Below, in pieces: positions 1-6,748 of a stretch of 6,748 bases of DNA; the stretch's first letter is position 1; each line of letters starts with the position of its first letter. Source of the stretch: Candidatus Krumholzibacteriia bacterium (GTDB lineage: Bacteria > Krumholzibacteriota > Krumholzibacteriia > LZORAL124-64-63); assembly GCA_014859985.1 (NCBI GenBank), contig JACZKN010000580.1, forward strand, positions 1 to 6,748, read 5' to 3'. The position numbers were made by a program, and so were the translations under genes. The notes below the pieces were generated by a model. That model worked only from the letters and a program-made list of their open reading frames with translations. It did not search any database and was not told where the DNA came from.

Positions 1-72
1 GACCGGCACGGCGGCCAGGACCGCCGCCAGCAGGCAGGCGGCGCCGAGCCGACAGGAGCGGAATCGTTGCAT
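1..72 (-). CDS. N-terminus of an exported protein (partial, runs off the left edge)
   Basis: Only the first 24 codons are visible, read leftward from an ATG whose complement is at 70-72. They encode a typical signal-peptide start: a short n-region with three arginines (MQRFRSCR), then a hydrophobic stretch rich in Ala, Leu and Val (LGAACLLAAVLAAVPV) that is still open at the window edge. A GAGG Shine-Dalgarno-like sequence sits about seven bases upstream of the ATG on the minus strand, which supports this start. No cleavage site or mature domain is visible, so the function cannot be named; it could be a periplasmic, outer-membrane or lipid-anchored protein. It is divergent from the pnt operon and shares its upstream region. 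I found no convincing minus-strand promoter for it. Confidence 0.5.
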   Translation of the reverse strand, partial: MQRFRSCRLGAACLLAAVLAAVPV

Positions 73-104
73 CGGCGGACCTCGCAAGGTCGGAACCGGA
101 CCAC

Positions 105-140
105 GGGAGCGCGGGATCCGGACCGGACCTGTGCGCTCCC
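105..140. repeat. Inverted repeat, 8-bp arms, 20-base loop
   Basis: GGGAGCGC at 105-112 is exactly complementary to GCGCTCCC at 133-140. The pairing continues by two bases (AC with GT) if a CC bulge is allowed on the right. It lies in the leader or promoter region of the minus-strand signal-peptide gene and about 110-145 bases upstream of the predicted pnt start site. It may be an operator or a leader hairpin. In DNA this GC-rich, chance pairing is also plausible. Confidence 0.3.
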
Positions 141-187
141 CCGTCCATGGTCGCGGACCGCGCCCCCGGCGTCCAGCCCGGATCGGC

Positions 188-210
188 ACCGGTCCCGGCA
201 CGGGGCCGGT
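188..210. promoter_or_regulatory. Dyad symmetry just upstream of the pnt -35 box (candidate regulator site)
   Basis: ACCGGTCCCG (188-197) and CGGGGCCGGT (201-210) form 10-base arms around a 3-base centre (GCA), with a single mismatch (T193 against G205). The centre is near -52 relative to the predicted pnt start site and the right edge ends five bases before the -35 box, a usual place for an activator or a repressor site. No gene ends upstream on this strand, so a terminator role is unlikely. The binding protein is unknown. Confidence 0.35.
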
Positions 211-215
211 TATCC

Positions 216-244
216 ATGACATTCCCCCCGATCTCCCGTATCAT
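216..244 (+). promoter_or_regulatory. Sigma70-like promoter of the pnt operon
   Basis: A -35 box ATGACA (216-221, five of six matches to TTGACA) and a -10 box TATCAT (239-244, five of six matches to TATAAT) are separated by the ideal 17 bases. The predicted transcription start is near 251, giving a leader of about 36 bases before the pntAA start codon. The match stands out in very GC-rich DNA. The -10 box overlaps the left arm of the inverted repeat at 242-263. Confidence 0.6.
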
Positions 245-263
245 GCGCAGCGTCGTGCGCATG
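242..263. promoter_or_regulatory. Perfect 8-6-8 inverted repeat over the pnt -10 box and start site (candidate operator)
   Basis: CATGCGCA (242-249) and TGCGCATG (256-263) are perfectly complementary around the spacer GCGTCG. Each arm contains the self-palindromic hexamer TGCGCA, so the site is also a direct repeat with a 12-base period, close to one helical turn. It starts inside the -10 box and ends about 12 bases past the predicted start site, where a bound dimer would block RNA polymerase. As RNA, the right part would lie at the very 5' end of the transcript, so a leader hairpin is the weaker reading. It ends 10 bases before the pntAA Shine-Dalgarno site. Confidence 0.5.
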
Positions 264-286
264 GTCCCAACCCAAGGAGTGGCTCG

Positions 287-1453
287 ATGATCGTCGGAGT
301 GTTGCGCGAGACCGCGCCCGGCGAGCGCCGCGTGGCCCTGGTGCCCCAGTCGGTGCCGCCGCTGGCCAAGGCGGGACTCGAGGTGCTCGTCGAACGGGGT
401 GCCGGCCTGGCCGCCGGCTACCCGGACGCCGAGTACGAGGGCAAGGGCGCCGGCCTCGCGGGCCGGGACGAGGTGCTGGCCAAAGCGGACATCCTGGTGA
501 TGGTCACCGGCCCGGGCACGGCGGCGGGGACCGCGGTGCTCGCCGCGTGCCGCCGCGGCCAGGTGGTGATCGCCCTGCAGGATCCCCTGGGCAACCCGGC
601 CGGCACCCAGGCCATGGCCCGGGCGGGCCTGACGGCCTTCTCCCTGGAACTGATGCCCCGCATCACCCGCGCCCAGAGCATGGACGTGCTGTCGTCGATG
701 GCCACGGTGGCCGGCTACCAGGCGGTGCTGGAGGCGGCCGCCCGCCTGCCCAGGCTCTTCCCGATGATGATGACCGCGGCAGGCACCCTGGCCCCGGCGA
801 AGGCCTTCGTGGTCGGCGTCGGCGTGGCGGGCCTGCAGGCCATCGCCACGGCCAAGCGCCTGGGCGCGGTGGTCGAGGCCTACGACGTGCGGCCGGCGGT
901 GAAGGACCAGGTGGTCTCGGTCGGCGCCCGGTTCGTGGAGTTCGACCTGCCGACGAAGGACGCCGAGGACAAGGGCGGCTACGCGAAGGCGCAAAGCGAC
1001 GAATTCATCCGCCGCCAGCAGGAGCAGATGCAGGCGGTGGTGGCCCGCAACGACGTGGTGATCACCACCGCGGCGATCCCCGGCAGGAAGGCGCCGGTAC
1101 TGGTGACCGCACCGATGGTCGCGGCCATGGCCCCCGGCTCGGTGATCGTGGACCTGGCCGCCGAGCGCGGCGGCAACTGCGAACTGACCCGCGCGGACGA
1201 GGTCGTGACGGCCCACGGGGTGACCATCCTCGGCCCGACGGATCTCGTGTCACGCAAGCCCTACCACGCCAGCCAGATGTTCGCCAAGAACGTCGAGACC
1301 TTCCTGCGCCACCTGCTGAAGGACGGGGCCCTGGCCTGTGACCTGCAGGACGAGATCACCGCCGGCACCCTGCTGTGCCAGGACGGCGACGTGGTCCACC
1401 CGCGCCTGCGCGAAATGCTGGGCCTCGGCGCCCCCGCCCCGGAAGGAGAGTGA
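287..1453 (+). CDS. pntAA: NAD(P) transhydrogenase subunit alpha part 1 (PntAA, NAD(H)-binding domain I)
   Basis: This 388-residue soluble subunit binds NAD(H) and exchanges hydride with the NADP(H) site of PntB on the cytoplasmic face of the membrane. It begins with the alanine dehydrogenase/PNT N-terminal fold (MIVGVLRETAPGERRVALVP). The interface segment RITRAQSMDVLSS (125-137) keeps the Arg, Gln, Asp and Ser (R125, Q130, D133, S136) that correspond to R127, Q132, D135 and S138 of the Rhodospirillum rubrum protein. The Rossmann motif is VGVGVAG (176-182), with Asp200 at the end of the next strand, and the mobile-loop GGYAK Tyr is Y232. The length fits the stand-alone domain I of split transhydrogenases, with no fused membrane segment. 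The ATG at 287 is chosen because AAGGAG (274-279) lies seven bases upstream and homology starts exactly here; the longer in-frame start at 131 lies upstream of the promoter. It is the first gene of pntAA-pntAB-pntB. Highly confident. Confidence 0.97.
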   Translation: MIVGVLRETAPGERRVALVPQSVPPLAKAGLEVLVERGAGLAAGYPDAEYEGKGAGLAGRDEVLAKADILVMVTGPGTAAGTAVLAACRRGQVVIALQDPLGNPAGTQAMARAGLTAFSLELMPRITRAQSMDVLSSMATVAGYQAVLEAAARLPRLFPMMMTAAGTLAPAKAFVVGVGVAGLQAIATAKRLGAVVEAYDVRPAVKDQVVSVGARFVEFDLPTKDAEDKGGYAKAQSDEFIRRQQEQMQAVVARNDVVITTAAIPGRKAPVLVTAPMVAAMAPGSVIVDLAAERGGNCELTRADEVVTAHGVTILGPTDLVSRKPYHASQMFAKNVETFLRHLLKDGALACDLQDEITAGTLLCQDGDVVHPRLREMLGLGAPAPEGE

Positions 1454-1454
1454 C

Positions 1455-1736
1455 ATGGATGCCCTCGTCGCGGCCGTGACCGTGTTCGTGCTCGCCGTCT
1501 TCATCGGCTTCGAGATCATCACCAAGGTGCCGCCCACCCTGCACACGCCGCTGATGTCGGGCTCCAACGCCATCAGCGGCATCACCCTGATCGGCGCGGT
1601 GATCTCCACCCGGGTGGACAACCCCAAGCTGGCCACGATCCTCGGCGTCGCGGCGGTGGCCTTCGCCATGATCAACGTGGTCGGCGGCTACCTGGTGACC
1701 CACCGCATGCTCGGCATGTTCAAAGGGAAGAGGTGA
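1455..1736 (+). CDS. pntAB: NAD(P) transhydrogenase subunit alpha part 2 (PntAB, membrane domain)
   Basis: This 93-residue integral membrane protein forms part of the proton channel (domain II) of the transhydrogenase. Three membrane helices can be seen, at about residues 4-22, 38-50 and 56-79. Between the first two is the family motif PPTLHTPLMSGSNAISG (26-42), which closely matches the C-terminal membrane part of E. coli PntA; the C-terminus GGYLVTHRMLGMFKGKR also matches. His30 in LHTPLMS is the only conserved histidine in or near the membrane of this complex. The ATG is one base after the pntAA stop, with GGAAGGAG (1441-1448) inside the end of pntAA as its ribosome site, so translation is probably coupled. 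Its own stop overlaps the pntB start by four bases. In E. coli this part is fused to PntAA; here the alpha chain is split. Confidence 0.95.
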   Translation: MDALVAAVTVFVLAVFIGFEIITKVPPTLHTPLMSGSNAISGITLIGAVISTRVDNPKLATILGVAAVAFAMINVVGGYLVTHRMLGMFKGKR

Positions 1737-3133
1737 GCGACGTGCAGCAGCATTTCCTGATCCCGGACTCCTGGGTGAACCTGGCCTACGTCGCCGCCGC
1801 GATCCTGTTCATCGTGGGCCTGAAGGGGCTGACCCATCCCCGCACCGCCGTGCGGGGCAACCTGCAGAGCGCTCTCGGCATGCTGCTGGCCGTCGTGGTC
1901 ACGCTGCTGGCCGACGGCCTGGCCTACCAGTGGATCCTGCTGGGCGCGCTGATCGGCGGCCTGGTCGGCGGCATCGCCGCGGTGCGGGTGCGGATGACCC
2001 AGATGCCCGAGATGGTGGCGCTGTTCAACGGGTTCGGCGGCGGCGCCTCGGTGCTGGTGGCCGGCGCGGCCTTCATGCTCACCGCCGACCCGGGCGCCCG
2101 GACGACCGTCTCGACCGGCCTGTCGGGCCTGATCGGCTCGGTGACCTTCACCGGTTCGCTGATCGCCTTCGGCAAGCTGGCCGAGATCCTCCCCGGCGGC
2201 CAGATCGGCTTACCCGGCCTGAAGGCCTTCAACGCGCTGATGGGCGCGGCGGCCCTGGCCTGCGTGGGCTGGCTGACGGTCGACCCGACGGCCACCGAGG
2301 CCTACTGGATCATCGTCGCCATCGCCGGCGTGCTGGGCGTCACGCTGACCATCCCCATCGGCGGCGCGGACATGCCGGTGGTGATCTCGCTGCTGAACTC
2401 CTACTCGGGCCTGGCGGCCGCGGCCACGGGCTTCGTGCTGATGAACAACGTGCTGATCATCGCCGGCTCGCTGGTGGGCGCCTCGGGCATCATTTTGACC
2501 CGCATCATGTGCAAGGCCATGAACCGCTCCCTGGGCCACGTGCTGTTCGGCAGCCTGGGACCGGGCGCGGACGGCCCCAGCGCCGACGACGTCTACGGCG
2601 GCAAGGTCAAGGCCACCTCGCCCGACGAGGTCGCCATGCTGTTCGACACGGCGCGGCGGGTGCTGTTCGTGCCGGGCTACGGCCTGGCCGTGGCCCAGGC
2701 CCAGCACGTGGTCAAGAACCTGGCCGGCATCCTGGAGGGGCGGGGCATCGTCGTCGAGTACGGCATCCACCCGGTGGCCGGCCGCATGCCCGGCCACATG
2801 AACGTGCTGCTGGCCGAGGCGGACGTGCCCTACGAGCAGCTCAAGGAGATGGACGAGATCAACCAGGAGATCGAGCAGGTGGACGTGTGCATGGTGATCG
2901 GCGCCAACGACGTCGTGAACCCGGTGGCCCGCACCGACCCCCGGAGCCCGATCGCCGGCATGCCCATCATCGACGTGGACAAGGCCCGCACCGTGGTGGT
3001 GGTCAAGCGCTCCCTCAGCCCGGGCTTCGCGGGGATCCCCAACCCGCTGTTCGCGGCGGACAACTGCCTGATGCTGTTCGGCGACGGCAAGAAGGCGCTG
3101 ATGGAGCTGGTGGAGTCGCTGAAGAACAGCTGA
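1733..3133 (+). CDS. pntB: NAD(P) transhydrogenase subunit beta (PntB)
   Basis: This 466-residue protein completes the proton-translocating transhydrogenase, which drives NADH + NADP+ to NAD+ + NADPH with inward proton flow. Residues 1 to about 265 are the membrane part with eight or nine hydrophobic helices, including MPEMVALFNGFGGGAS (91-106) and IPIGGADMPVVISLLNSYSG (208-227). After a linker, residues 290-466 form the NADP(H)-binding domain III, with VPGYGLAVAQAQH (313-325), GIHPVAGRMPGHMNVLLAEA (344-363), GANDVVNP (390-397) and MLFGDGKK (447-454), all intact. Length is normal (about 460). The GTG start shares GTGA with the pntAB stop, with AAAGGG (1722-1727) as ribosome site, so it is translationally coupled. 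Asn99 stands where E. coli PntB has His91. The operon ends here: a strong hairpin follows seven bases after the stop and the next genes are on the other strand. Confidence 0.97.
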   Translation: MSDVQQHFLIPDSWVNLAYVAAAILFIVGLKGLTHPRTAVRGNLQSALGMLLAVVVTLLADGLAYQWILLGALIGGLVGGIAAVRVRMTQMPEMVALFNGFGGGASVLVAGAAFMLTADPGARTTVSTGLSGLIGSVTFTGSLIAFGKLAEILPGGQIGLPGLKAFNALMGAAALACVGWLTVDPTATEAYWIIVAIAGVLGVTLTIPIGGADMPVVISLLNSYSGLAAAATGFVLMNNVLIIAGSLVGASGIILTRIMCKAMNRSLGHVLFGSLGPGADGPSADDVYGGKVKATSPDEVAMLFDTARRVLFVPGYGLAVAQAQHVVKNLAGILEGRGIVVEYGIHPVAGRMPGHMNVLLAEADVPYEQLKEMDEINQEIEQVDVCMVIGANDVVNPVARTDPRSPIAGMPIIDVDKARTVVVVKRSLSPGFAGIPNPLFAADNCLMLFGDGKKALMELVESLKNS

Positions 3134-3140
3134 GCGGACC

Positions 3141-3164
3141 GCGCCTTCCCCCGCCGGAAGGCGC
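3141..3164 (+). terminator. Hairpin after pntB (probable terminator)
   Basis: GCGCCTTCC (3141-3149) pairs perfectly with GGAAGGCGC (3156-3164) across a six-base loop, seven bases after the pntB stop. There is no T-run after it on either strand, so it is not a textbook intrinsic terminator. It may act with Rho or stabilise the 3' end of the pnt message. It lies between convergent genes and could serve both directions. Confidence 0.5.
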
Positions 3165-3171
3165 CGCAAGA

Positions 3172-3199
3172 CTCCCGCGGCCGCGGCGACGCGGGCGAG
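3172..3199 (-). terminator. Second hairpin in the convergent gap (possible terminator of speA-HIT)
   Basis: CCCGCG (3174-3179) pairs with CGCGGG (3190-3195), and flanking CT with AG extends it past a one-base bulge. The loop contains a further small palindrome, GCCGCGGC. Read on the minus strand it lies 27 bases after the stop of the HIT-like gene and is followed by the weakly T-rich TCTT. The evidence is modest, since GC-rich DNA folds easily. Confidence 0.3.
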
Positions 3200-3225
3200 C
3201 CCCTGCCCGGCCGCCGCCCTGGCCC

Positions 3226-3675
3226 CTACGCCGGATCCAGCATCTCCCGCAGCGCCTCGCAGACATCCGCCACCTTGGGCCAGCCCGCCGGCAGGGGGTT
3301 CCCGGCCGCGAAGGCCTCCCTGGCCCAGGCGAACACGGCCGGGCCGTCGACGGGCAGGCCCGCGGTGCCGGTCGCCTCCTGGTAGGCGGCCAGCAGCGCG
3401 GCGGTGCGCGGGAAGAGGTGGAAGTGCAGCCCGCGCTCCACCTCGCAGAAGGACAGGCAGTAGACCCGTTCGGCCTTGACCGTGGTCTCGATGGCGGCGG
3501 CCGCCGAGGCCAGCAGGCCGCCCAGGCGGGCGGCCCCGGGGGTGGAGAGGTCGCCGAAGGACTCGGCGCCGGTCCTGACCCGCAGCACCAGGTAGCCGGG
3601 GACGCCGCAGAAGTCGGCGTGCTCGAGGGTCGCGAATTCGCTCTTGAGAATCACCAGGGCAGCCGCTCGATCCAT
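3226..3675 (-). CDS. Small HIT-like protein with a degenerate histidine triad
   Basis: A cytoplasmic protein of 149 residues. Its N-terminal half (GVPGYLVLRVRTGAESFGDLS, 24-44) resembles the nucleotide-binding sheet of HIT (histidine triad) proteins. The segment VYCLSFCEVERGLHFHLFPRT (71-91) ends in the HIT-type motif. The canonical triad His-x-His-x-His reads Gly82-Leu-His84-Phe-His86 here, so the middle His, the usual catalytic nucleophile, and the last His remain while the first is Gly. HIT proteins typically hydrolyse or transfer nucleotidyl groups (Ap4A, AMP-lysine and similar), but the substrate cannot be inferred here. Two start codons lie side by side at 3678 and 3675. I chose 3675 because GGAG is five bases from it but only two from the first. 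It lies 31 bases downstream of speA on the same strand with no promoter visible between, so it is probably cotranscribed. Fold assignment is moderately confident; activity is unknown. Confidence 0.8.
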   Translation of the reverse strand: MDRAAALVILKSEFATLEHADFCGVPGYLVLRVRTGAESFGDLSTPGAARLGGLLASAAAAIETTVKAERVYCLSFCEVERGLHFHLFPRTAALLAAYQEATGTAGLPVDGPAVFAWAREAFAAGNPLPAGWPKVADVCEALREMLDPA

Positions 3676-3706
3676 CATCTCTCCAGGCCGTGGCGCGCCG
3701 TGCGCG

Positions 3707-5617
<1,911 letters not shown>

Positions 5618-5651
5618 GGCTGACCTCCCATCCATCCGAGAACAAGACGAT

Positions 5652-5667
5652 GCCGCCCGCAGGCGGC
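5652..5667 (-). other. Hairpin in the speA leader
   Basis: GCCGCC and GGCGGC form a perfect six-base stem with a four-base loop. It lies 35-50 bases upstream of the speA start codon and about 22 bases before its ribosome site, inside the predicted mRNA leader. It may affect message stability or translation, but short GC stems like this are common in such DNA. Confidence 0.3.
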
Positions 5668-5698
5668 GCCCGGCCGGCCCGCGCGGGGCAATCGGCGA

Positions 5699-5728
5699 AG
5701 TCTAGCGGACCCCGGGGGCCCGCGTCAC
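5699..5728 (-). promoter_or_regulatory. Candidate promoter of speA
   Basis: On the minus strand, GTGACG (5723-5728, four of six matches to TTGACA) is followed after 18 bases by TAGACT (5699-5704, four of six matches to TATAAT). The start site would be near 5692, giving a leader of about 75 bases. An inverted repeat, CGGACCC at 5706-5712 and GGGTCCG at 5746-5752, brackets the -35 box. The match is only fair. Confidence 0.35.
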
Positions 5729-5759
5729 GCCGGATTCGTCCCCGCGGGTCCGGCCGGCC

Positions 5760-5773
5760 AAAATTACACATTT
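5760..5773. promoter_or_regulatory. AT-rich patch with short dyad, midway between the speA and aldo/keto reductase promoters
   Basis: Ten of the 12 bases of AAATTACACATT (5761-5772) are A or T, within DNA that is otherwise extremely GC-rich. It contains an inverted repeat of AAAT (5761-5764) and ATTT (5770-5773) around a five-base centre. Its centre (about 5767) is some 70-75 bases upstream of both predicted start sites, a position that would suit a regulator or bending site shared by the two divergent genes. No known regulator consensus (FNR, CRP, Fur) fits. Confidence 0.3.
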
Positions 5774-5802
5774 CGCGCCGGTGTGCCAGCCCGATGCCGC
5801 AG

Positions 5803-5831
5803 TGGACGCCGGCGGGCCCCCTTCCTATCCT
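5803..5831 (+). promoter_or_regulatory. Candidate sigma70-like promoter of the aldo/keto reductase gene
   Basis: TGGACG (5803-5808, four of six matches to TTGACA) and TATCCT (5826-5831, four of six matches to TATAAT) are 17 bases apart. The start site would be near 5838, leaving a leader of about 32 bases before the ATG at 5870, much like the layout of the pnt promoter. Confidence 0.45.
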
Positions 5832-5869
5832 GTGCCCATGCGCCCGGACTCCCCGGACCCGGAGGAACC

Positions 5870-6703
5870 ATGACCCCCTTGGCCGCACCCCGGGTGCCCG
5901 CCCTGATCTACGGCACAGCCTGGAAACAGGCCGCCACCGCGGAACTGACGCTCCTGGCCGTCCGCACGGGCTTCCGGGCCATCGACACCGCCAACCAGCC
6001 GCGCCACTACGACGAGCCCCTGGTGGGCACGGCCCTGCGGGAACTTGCGGCCGGGGGCCTGGGCCGCGACCAGCTCTTCCTGCAGACCAAGTTCACGTCC
6101 CCCGGGGGACAGGACCACCGCATCCCCTACGACCCGCAGGCGGATCCGGCCGGGCAGGTGGCCGAGTCCCTGGCCCTGTCCCTGCAGCACCTGGGCACCG
6201 ATCACCTGGACGCCTACCTGCTGCACGGCCCCTCGACCCGCTTCGGCCTGGGCGCCTACGACCTGGCGGTGTGGGCAGCCATCGAGGAGGCCCACCGCCG
6301 GGGCGCGGCCCGCCTTATCGGCATCAGCAACGTCTCGGCCGAGCAGCTGGCCCTGCTCTGCGCGCGGGCGCGGGTCGCCCCCATGATCGTGCAGAACCGC
6401 TGCTACGCGGACCTGGGCTGGGACCGGGAGGTGCGCGGGTTCTGCCGGGAGCACGGCATCCTCTACCAGGGGTTCTCGCTCCTGACGGCCAACCCGCACG
6501 TGGTCGCATCCGCGGCGGTGGCGGCCGCCGCCCGGCGGTTGGGCCTGACGCCCGCCCAGGTGGTGCTGCGTTTCGCGGTGCAGGCCGGCATGGTCGCCCT
6601 GACCGGCACCACCGACCCGGAACACATGCGCCAGGACCTGGAAGCCATGGCCGCGGAGCTGACGGCGGACGAGGTGGCGCGGATCGCCGCGGTCGCCGGC
6701 TGA
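5870..6703 (+). CDS. Aldo/keto reductase
   Basis: A 277-residue single-domain (beta/alpha)8 oxidoreductase of the aldo/keto reductase superfamily, expected to reduce aldehydes or ketones with a nicotinamide cofactor in the cytoplasm. The catalytic tetrad is complete: Asp39 (FRAIDTA), Tyr47 (RHYDE), Lys74 (LQTKF) and His119 (YLLHGP). Cofactor-contacting residues are Ser153-Asn154 (IGISNVS) and Gln175-Asn176 (VQNRCYA). The segment ILYQGFSLLTANPHV (197-211) and the late GTTDPEHMRQDL (246-257) mark a branch seen in bacteria and fungi. In that late block the usual Lys-Ser-x4-Arg phosphate-binding motif is replaced (Gly246, His252), so preference for NADPH is not assured. The ATG at 5870 is preceded by GGAGGAA (5861-5867), and similarity starts there; the upstream in-frame ATG at 5783 lies before the predicted promoter. 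It appears to be monocistronic, divergent from speA, and is followed by a hairpin. The physiological substrate is unknown. Confidence 0.93.
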   Translation: MTPLAAPRVPALIYGTAWKQAATAELTLLAVRTGFRAIDTANQPRHYDEPLVGTALRELAAGGLGRDQLFLQTKFTSPGGQDHRIPYDPQADPAGQVAESLALSLQHLGTDHLDAYLLHGPSTRFGLGAYDLAVWAAIEEAHRRGAARLIGISNVSAEQLALLCARARVAPMIVQNRCYADLGWDREVRGFCREHGILYQGFSLLTANPHVVASAAVAAAARRLGLTPAQVVLRFAVQAGMVALTGTTDPEHMRQDLEAMAAELTADEVARIAAVAG

Positions 6704-6711
6704 ACCGGCCG

Positions 6712-6741
6712 CGTCGCCGACCGGTCAGGAGGTCGGGGACG
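6712..6741 (+). terminator. Hairpin after the aldo/keto reductase gene
   Basis: Starting eight bases after the stop codon, CGTC plus CCGACC (6712-6715 and 6717-6722) pair with GGTCGG plus GACG (6731-6736 and 6738-6741), with one G-G mismatch and an eight-base loop. No T-run follows before the window ends, so it is only terminator-like. An alternative fold pairs ACCGG and CCGGT nearby. Confidence 0.4.
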
Positions 6742-6748
6742 GCGGCGG

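Noticed and set aside
131..286. 52-residue N-terminal extension of PntAA
   Set aside because: It would begin upstream of the predicted promoter, is Arg/Pro/Gly-rich and unlike any transhydrogenase. The ATG at 287 has a well-placed AAGGAG and starts with the family sequence.
5671..5759. Two copies of CGGCCGGCC (5671-5679 and 5751-5759), 80 bases apart
   Set aside because: Short, purely G/C and self-palindromic; such words recur by chance in DNA of this composition.
5783..5869. 29-residue N-terminal extension of the aldo/keto reductase
   Set aside because: It starts upstream of the predicted -10 box and has no homology character, while the ATG at 5870 has GGAGGAA in front.
6727..6748. AGGAGG near the right edge as a ribosome site for a next gene
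   Set aside because: No ATG, GTG or TTG follows at usable distance before the window ends, and the bases form part of the hairpin after the aldo/keto reductase gene.

Overview
This window comes from a GC-rich bacterial chromosome (roughly 70% G+C by eye, with G or C at most third codon positions). Start codons are preceded by ordinary Shine-Dalgarno sites and the promoters look sigma70-like. The organism cannot be fixed from this stretch. The three-gene form of the transhydrogenase, a long SpeA-type arginine decarboxylase and a signal-peptide gene would fit a GC-rich Gram-negative lineage, for example proteobacterial, myxobacterial or an FCB-type candidate phylum; this is a guess.

Left to right: (1) The first 72 bases hold the signal-peptide start of a minus-strand exported protein whose body lies outside the window. 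(2) A divergent intergenic region (73-286) carries a good sigma70-like promoter for the rightward operon, with two clear dyad symmetries, one just upstream of the -35 box and one covering the -10 box and start site. (3) The plus-strand operon pntAA-pntAB-pntB (287-3133) encodes the complete proton-translocating NAD(P) transhydrogenase as three polypeptides. The first two genes are separated by one base and the last two overlap by four. (4) A convergent gap (3134-3225) holds two GC-rich hairpins that probably end transcription from both sides. (5) A minus-strand pair follows: speA, biosynthetic arginine decarboxylase (3707-5617), and, 31 bases downstream, a small HIT-like protein (3226-3675). 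(6) A 252-base divergent region (5618-5869) has a candidate promoter on each strand and one conspicuous AT-rich patch halfway between them. (7) A plus-strand aldo/keto reductase (5870-6703) is followed by a terminator-like hairpin.

Functionally this is housekeeping metabolism. The transhydrogenase uses the proton gradient to make NADPH, SpeA makes agmatine for polyamine synthesis, and the aldo/keto reductase uses a reduced nicotinamide cofactor. A direct pathway linking all of them is not evident. I found no phage, insertion sequence, CRISPR, RNA gene or defence-like system, and nothing that amounts to a new biological system. The points most worth a second look are the two dyads around the pnt promoter, the degenerate HIT motif next to speA, and residue substitutions in PntB and the aldo/keto reductase.
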